Part shown: piece after piece, positions 61,178-64,000 of the stretch
Numbering within the stretch: the first letter of the stretch is position 1
Layout of the letters: every line of letters starts with the position of its first letter
Source: Actinokineospora alba
Lineage (GTDB): Bacteria > Actinomycetota > Actinomycetes > Mycobacteriales > Pseudonocardiaceae
DNA length: 64,000 nt
Direction: 5' to 3'
Assembly (NCBI RefSeq): GCF_004362515.1
Contig: NZ_SNXU01000001.1
Coordinates: 3,472,001 to 3,536,000, forward strand
Translations under genes and position numbers: made by a program
Notes under the pieces: model-generated
The model's input: the letters and a program-made list of their open reading frames with translations, nothing else
What the model was told of the DNA's origin: nothing
Database searches by the model: none

Positions 61178-64000
61178 ATGGGTAGGAAACAAACAATTTC
61201 GCAGTCATACCGGATAACCGCCTTGCTGGGGGCGACAGCGCTGGCGGTGGGGTTCAGCGCTGTCGCGATCGCGCAGCAGGCGCCGGACGGTCCAGTCGGC
61301 ACGCCGGAGGAGCGGGCCGTCGCCGCCGCCGACCGCGCGCTCGGCGGGCCCGCCGGGCTCAGCGGCATCAGCGGTCGCGACCAGCTGACCCGCGCGGGCG
61401 TCGAAGTGACCAAGCAAGGGCTGGCCTACGTCAACTACACCCGGACCTTCCAGGGTCTGCCCGTGCTCAACGGCGGCGACGTCGTCGTCGTCACCGACGA
61501 CGCGGGCAAGGTGCGCGGCGTCGAGGGCGACAACCGGCGGGTGGAGCTCGGCTCCACGCAGCCGACGCTGACCGCGCAGAGCGCCGAGGGCATCGCGAAG
61601 TCGCACTTCTCCGGCTTCGTCGAGTCCGTGTCGGCGCCGCGCCTGGGCATCGACGGCGCGAGCGTTCCCGTGCTGGTGTGGGAGGTCGTGATCACCGGCA
61701 AGCGGGTCGACCTCCGACCAGAGCACGCGGGTGAGCTGATGCCGAGCCTGCTGCACGTCTACGTCGACGCGCGGACCGGGCGGGTCACCGACTCGTGGGA
61801 CGGCGTCGCGCACGCCGACGGCAAGGGCTTCCACAACGGCGCCGTGACCGTGGGGACGCAGCCCTCGGGGTCGGGCTACCAGATGAAGGACGCGGACCGC
61901 GGCGGCATGTCCGTGGCGAACGACGGCAGCAAGGCGGTCTACACCGACGCCGACAACGTCTGGGGCAACGGCGGCGCGAACGACCTGCCGACGGCGGCGG
62001 TCGACGTGCAGTACGCGCAGAACAAGATGTGGGACATGCTCAAGGAGAAGTACGGGCGCGACGGGCATGACGGCAACGGCCAGTGGCCCGAGGCGCACGT
62101 CGGGATGAACGAGGGCAACGCCTACTCCTATTGCGAGGCAAGCGCTTCGGCCGACTACACCCGGTTCGGCCGCAACCAGGGCAGCACCAACCAGCTGACC
62201 GCGATCGACGTCCTCGGCCACGAGGTCGGCCACAGCATCGATTGCCGCACCCCCGGCGGCATGAGCCGACAGGGCGAGGCTTATGGCCTCAGTGAGTCGA
62301 TCGGCGACATCTTCGGCACCCTGACCGAGCACTACGCCAACAACCCGAACGACACCCCGGACTACCTGATCGGCGAAAAGGTCGACTTCGGCGGCAGCGG
62401 CAAGCCGCTGCGCAACATGTACGACCCGTCGAAGGGGCTCAACGCGGACCCGAGCTGCTGGAAGTCGGGCCTGCCCGCGTCGCACGGCTCGGCCGGGCCG
62501 CAGAACCACTGGTTCTACCTGCTCGCCGAGGGCTCGAACCCGGGCGGCGGCAAGCCGGTCAGCACGACCTGCAACAGCTCGTCGGTGACCGGCATCGGCA
62601 TCTGGAAGGCGGGGGAGATCTTCTACCACTCGATGCTGCGCAAGACCTCCAACTGGTCGTACGCGAAGTCCCGGGTGGCCACCCTGGGCGCGGCCAAGGA
62701 CCTGTACACCAGCAGCTGCACCGAGTTCGACACCGTCAAGGCCGCGTGGGACGCGGTGAGCGTGCCCGCGCAGTCCGGCGAGCCGACCTGCTCGGTGACC
62801 AACCCACCGACGTCCACCACCCCGACCACGGGGCCGACCACGACCACCGCGCCGACGTCGAGCACGCCGCCGCCCAGTGGCACGGTCCCGGACATCGACG
62901 TGGCGAAGGTGAAGGCGCACCTGAACCAGTTCCAGACCATCGCCGACAACAACTCAGGGAACCGGGTCGGCGGATCGGCGGGCTTCCAGGCGTCGCTGAG
63001 CTATGTGAAGGGCAAGCTCGAGAACGCCGGGTACACCACCCGGATCCACGAGTTCAGCTACTTCGGCCGCACGGGCCGCAACCTGATCGCGGACCTGCCC
63101 GGGCGCGGTGACCCCAACCAGGTCGTCATGCTCGGCGCCCACCTCGACAGCGTCTCCGCCGGACCCGGCATCAACGACAACGGCTCCGGGTCTGGCGTTG
63201 CCCTTGAGGTCGCGCTGCAGTACGCGTCCAGTGGGGCCAAGGGCGCCAAGGCGATCCGCTTCGGCTGGTGGGACTTCGAGGAATCCGGTCTGATCGGGTC
63301 CGCGGAGTACTTGAAGTCGTTGCCTGCCACGGAGAAGACGAAGATCAAGAACTACTTGAACTTCGACATGGTCGGCTCGCCCAACGGCGGCTACTTCATC
63401 AACAACATCACCACCGACACCGGCAAGGTCCTCAAGGCGTACTACGACTCGATCAACGTCTCGACCGAGGAGAACACCGAAGGCGCGGGCCGCTCGGACG
63501 ACAAGTCCTTCAAGGACGCGGGAATCCCGACCAGCGGTGTCGCCTCGGGCGCCAGCTACAAGATGACCGCCACCCAGGCGGGCAAGTGGGGCGGACAGGC
63601 GGGCGTCGCCTTCGACAAGTGCTACCACCAGTCGTGCGACAACCTGTCCAACATCAACTCCACCGTCCTCGACCGCAGCGCCGACGCCGCCGCCTACGGT
63701 GCGTGGAAGCTGACCGGCGTCACCGCGGGCACGCCGCCCACGAGCACCACCAACCCGACGACCACCAACCCGACGACCACCAACCCGACGACCAACCCGA
63801 CGACCACGAACCCCACGACCAACCCGACCACGACCCCGCCGCCTGCCTGCACCCTGCCCGCGTGGAGCGCGCAGGAGTTCTACTGGACCGGCAGCGAGGT
63901 CTCGCACATGGGCCGCAAGTGGCGGGCCACCCAGGTGCCCTACAACCAGGAACCGGGCACCACCGGTCCTTGGGGCAGCCCGTGGCAGGACTTCGGTTCC
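61178..64000 (+). CDS. Secreted M4 metallopeptidase fused to M28 peptidase and carbohydrate-binding domain (3' end missing)
   Basis: At least 941 residues, open to the end of the window. A signal peptide (ITALLGATALAVGFSAVAIA) and an FTP/PepSY-like propeptide (residues ~30-200) are followed by an M4 thermolysin-type domain with HEVGH near residue 348 and the third zinc ligand in GLSESIGD about 20 residues later. A Thr/Pro linker leads to an M28 aminopeptidase with metal ligands in GAHLDSV, NDNGSG and WDFEESG. A run of NPTT repeats (about nt 63750-63825) then precedes a CBM5/12-like domain (WSAQEFYWTGSEV, KWRA). It should degrade external protein, perhaps bound to chitin-like polymers. Two peptidases on one chain is notable. 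Confidence 0.9.
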   Translation, partial: MGRKQTISQSYRITALLGATALAVGFSAVAIAQQAPDGPVGTPEERAVAAADRALGGPAGLSGISGRDQLTRAGVEVTKQGLAYVNYTRTFQGLPVLNGGDVVVVTDDAGKVRGVEGDNRRVELGSTQPTLTAQSAEGIAKSHFSGFVESVSAPRLGIDGASVPVLVWEVVITGKRVDLRPEHAGELMPSLLHVYVDARTGRVTDSWDGVAHADGKGFHNGAVTVGTQPSGSGYQMKDADRGGMSVANDGSKAVYTDADNVWGNGGANDLPTAAVDVQYAQNKMWDMLKEKYGRDGHDGNGQWPEAHVGMNEGNAYSYCEASASADYTRFGRNQGSTNQLTAIDVLGHEVGHSIDCRTPGGMSRQGEAYGLSESIGDIFGTLTEHYANNPNDTPDYLIGEKVDFGGSGKPLRNMYDPSKGLNADPSCWKSGLPASHGSAGPQNHWFYLLAEGSNPGGGKPVSTTCNSSSVTGIGIWKAGEIFYHSMLRKTSNWSYAKSRVATLGAAKDLYTSSCTEFDTVKAAWDAVSVPAQSGEPTCSVTNPPTSTTPTTGPTTTTAPTSSTPPPSGTVPDIDVAKVKAHLNQFQTIADNNSGNRVGGSAGFQASLSYVKGKLENAGYTTRIHEFSYFGRTGRNLIADLPGRGDPNQVVMLGAHLDSVSAGPGINDNGSGSGVALEVALQYASSGAKGAKAIRFGWWDFEESGLIGSAEYLKSLPATEKTKIKNYLNFDMVGSPNGGYFINNITTDTGKVLKAYYDSINVSTEENTEGAGRSDDKSFKDAGIPTSGVASGASYKMTATQAGKWGGQAGVAFDKCYHQSCDNLSNINSTVLDRSADAAAYGAWKLTGVTAGTPPTSTTNPTTTNPTTTNPTTNPTTTNPTTNPTTTPPPACTLPAWSAQEFYWTGSEVSHMGRKWRATQVPYNQEPGTTGPWGSPWQDFGS

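Noticed and set aside
1..64000. tRNA or rRNA genes
   Set aside because: No cloverleaf with a GGTTCRA-type T-loop and no rRNA-like stretch was noticed by eye; a covariance-model search would be needed to exclude them.

Overview
This is high-GC actinobacterial DNA. The BTAD/NB-ARC/TPR regulator, WXG-type secretion-related genes, DUF6907 and DUF5994 proteins, and the M4-M28 secreted peptidase point to a filamentous actinomycete, probably Pseudonocardiales. That placement rests on recalled gene families only; no 16S rRNA or tRNA gene was seen. Coding density is high, intergenic gaps are short, and GTG and TTG starts are frequent.

Layout. 1-14.3 kb is ordinary chromosome: an AfsR-like regulator, an MFS transporter, a diguanylate cyclase with a repeat-rich N-terminus, a LysR regulator, a DUF4184 membrane protein, a family 3 glycosidase, two TfoX-N paralogues, an MBL-fold hydrolase and a Ser/Thr kinase. 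14.3-35.3 kb is a defense island. It opens with a small protein ending in a RHIM-like amyloid motif and a DUF6907 protein. Three gene fragments follow, two of which look like pieces of Wadjet JetC and JetD. The core is a six-gene cluster on one strand: AIPR nuclease, HsdM-like methyltransferase, HsdS-like specificity subunit, NERD-pseudokinase-kinase-ATPase, a 551-residue protein of unknown fold, and an 1849-residue HerA-type ATPase. It closes with the C-terminal stub of a SNF2 helicase on the opposite strand.

The cluster resembles the methylation-associated defense system (MADS: MAD2, MAD5, MAD6, MAD7, MAD8). I see no equivalents of MAD1, MAD3 or MAD4, and an AIPR-family PD-(D/E)XK protein occupies the front position. 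It has a modifying module (HsdM plus HsdS) but no HsdR, so restriction probably depends on the kinase/ATPase proteins and AIPR. This variant layout is the strongest candidate here for a poorly described system.

35.3-43.4 kb holds a translationally coupled YbaB / WXG-like / large helical protein / membrane protein operon, then small housekeeping genes, an HxlR regulator, an acyl-CoA dehydrogenase and a P450. 43.4-52.7 kb is an envelope and copper region: a secreted protein, an MmpS-like protein, a double-cupredoxin beta-propeller protein, a two-domain multicopper oxidase, YcnI (DUF1775) and a CopC-CopD fusion. Four direct repeats phased at 11 bp and two strong hairpins lie around it. 52.8-64 kb holds a probably domesticated IS630-like protein, stress and cold-shock proteins, a carboxyethylornithine-synthase-like dehydrogenase, a class III cyclase, a sialidase-fold secreted protein, a TrmB/LuxR-type regulator and an M4-M28 secreted peptidase that runs off the window.
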